Origin: Terriglobales bacterium
GTDB lineage: Bacteria > Acidobacteriota > Terriglobia > Terriglobales > Acidobacteriaceae
Length of the DNA stretch: 64,000 nt
Direction: 5' to 3'
Assembly (NCBI GenBank): GCA_035567895.1
Contig: DATMPC010000060.1
Location: 1-64,000, forward strand
The notes beneath the pieces are model-generated. The model saw only the letters and a list, made by a program, of their open reading frames with translations. It made no database searches and was not told the origin of the DNA. The translations under genes were made by a program, and so were the position numbers. Position 1 is the stretch's first letter; each line of letters opens with the position of its first letter. Positions 63,247 through 64,000 of this stretch are shown in pieces.

Positions 63247-64000
63247 CTATTTCCTCTCCGGAACACGCTCGGCGCTCTCCAGCGGCTTGCGCGCGTAGTG
63301 ATACAGCGACCATCCGAGCACGAGAAAGGTAACGACAGCGACCACGTTCAAGGCAACGGGTCCAAAGCCCATGGCAGGCAAACGCGAGCTGATGTCCAGC
63401 GGGTTGGGTTTGTCTGCGCCGAATATGAGCTTTATCCCGATACCGGCGAGACCCATAATGCCGCCGGCAGCGATTAGGCCACTGGCAAACAAAGAGCCGG
63501 GGCTTACTTCGCTCTCAGCCGGTGTTTCTCCGGCGCGCTTGGCCGCGGAGTCAACCAGCCAACGCACTGCGCCGCCGGCAAAGATCGCGAGTGTGGTTCC
63601 GATCGAGAGGTACGCGCCGACAGCGAAGGCAAGCGAGCGAATTCCCAGAAGCTCGACAACTATGACCAGGAATACCCCGAGCATCACCAGTCCCCAAGGC
63701 AACTTGCGCGTGAGAATGCCGTTGATTACCGTCGACATTAGCTGCGCCTGGGGCGCAGGCGCCTTCTCGCTGCCAATGCCCTGAATCCATTGCACTTCAA
63801 TCTGTCCCGATTTGGGATTGTAGAGGTATTTGCCGCTAGCTATCTCGGTGGAATTAATCGAATTGAGTACATAGTAATCGTGGCCAGGGAGGGTCACGGC
63901 TTGTCCTTGCGCATCGCGGTAGCTGAAGCGATCGCGGGCGAAGGCGCGCTGCCCATTCGTTTCCTCAATGCTGACTCCCGGCGGCAGGTGACCGAGATCC
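63247..64000 (-). CDS. Oligopeptide (OPT family) transporter, C-terminal part
   Basis: The frame stays open to the window edge (GTG at 63897 is internal). It has hydrophobic segments such as WGLVMLGVFLVIVVELLGI, FAVGAYLSIGTTLAIFAGGAVRWLVD, GSLFASGLIAAGGIMGLAGIGIKL, and ALNVVAVVTFLVLGW. The pattern matches the C-terminus of OPT transporters, which import oligopeptides or metal chelates. The first half is outside the window. Confidence 0.85.
   Translation of the reverse strand, partial: DLGHLPPGVSIEETNGQRAFARDRFSYRDAQGQAVTLPGHDYYVLNSINSTEIASGKYLYNPKSGQIEVQWIQGIGSEKAPAPQAQLMSTVINGILTRKLPWGLVMLGVFLVIVVELLGIRSLAFAVGAYLSIGTTLAIFAGGAVRWLVDSAAKRAGETPAESEVSPGSLFASGLIAAGGIMGLAGIGIKLIFGADKPNPLDISSRLPAMGFGPVALNVVAVVTFLVLGWSLYHYARKPLESAERVPERK

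Overview
The window is 64 kb of moderately GC-rich bacterial chromosome. Gene order, the proteins I recognise, and the dense families of short intergenic inverted repeats suggest an acidobacterium (Acidobacteriota, Terriglobia/Koribacter-like). That placement is an inference; no rRNA gene is present to confirm it.

Layout. (1) 1-16,900: a long plus-strand ribosomal superoperon running from the tail of tuf through S10-spc-alpha (rpsJ to rpmD, rplO, secY, map, infA, rpmJ, rpsM, rpsK, rpsD, rpoA, rplQ) and ending at a clear hairpin terminator. adk, often found between secY and map, is absent; that gap holds a near-consensus sigma-70 promoter. Several ribosomal proteins carry long Lys/Ala tails. 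(2) 17,000-28,600: housekeeping and signalling genes: a zinc-ribbon protein, an isoprenylcysteine methyltransferase-like membrane protein, a nitroreductase, a CHASE2-adenylate cyclase, a NUDIX hydrolase, a PilZ protein, a Tat-exported HisC-like aminotransferase, and a three-gene proton-translocating transhydrogenase (pntAa-pntAb-pntB). (3) 28,600-31,800: repeat-rich, gene-poor DNA with a degenerate receiver protein and small hypotheticals.

(4) 31,900-41,000: an accessory island with AT-richer codon use. A tightly packed four-gene operon encodes a gamma-glutamylcyclotransferase-fold protein, a Ser/Thr kinase, a compact UvrD-like SF1 helicase and a 470-residue protein of unknown family. It converges on a BglII-family endonuclease with no methyltransferase in the window. 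Beyond these lie a frameshifted RNase HI, a truncated secreted-protein remnant, an HNH endonuclease with a zinc-ribbon partner, an atypical response regulator and a DUF5681 protein. The kinase-helicase operon is my best candidate for an undescribed, possibly anti-phage, system. (5) 41,700-53,800, mostly minus strand: small zinc protein, cold-shock protein, an RNase E/G with a ~520-residue disordered insert splitting its S1 domain, and the rod-shape cluster mreB-mreC-mreD-mrdA-rodA, preceded by a FecR-domain protein. (6) 54,000-64,000: aldehyde dehydrogenase, alanine dehydrogenase, an NtrY/NtrX-like two-component pair, a UbiX-like flavin prenyltransferase, purB and the C-terminal part of an oligopeptide (OPT) transporter.

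A theme across the window is several families of intergenic palindromes: 24-bp palindromes a few bases after stop codons, paired 'CACGGAGACACGGAG' arms, paired 'ACGGATTGAACGGAT' arms, 'CACTCAGCATTCAGC' arms, and 'CACCCAGCGGCTACCGCCGCCGGTACTGACC'-type cassettes. One arm has become the C-terminal tail of purB.
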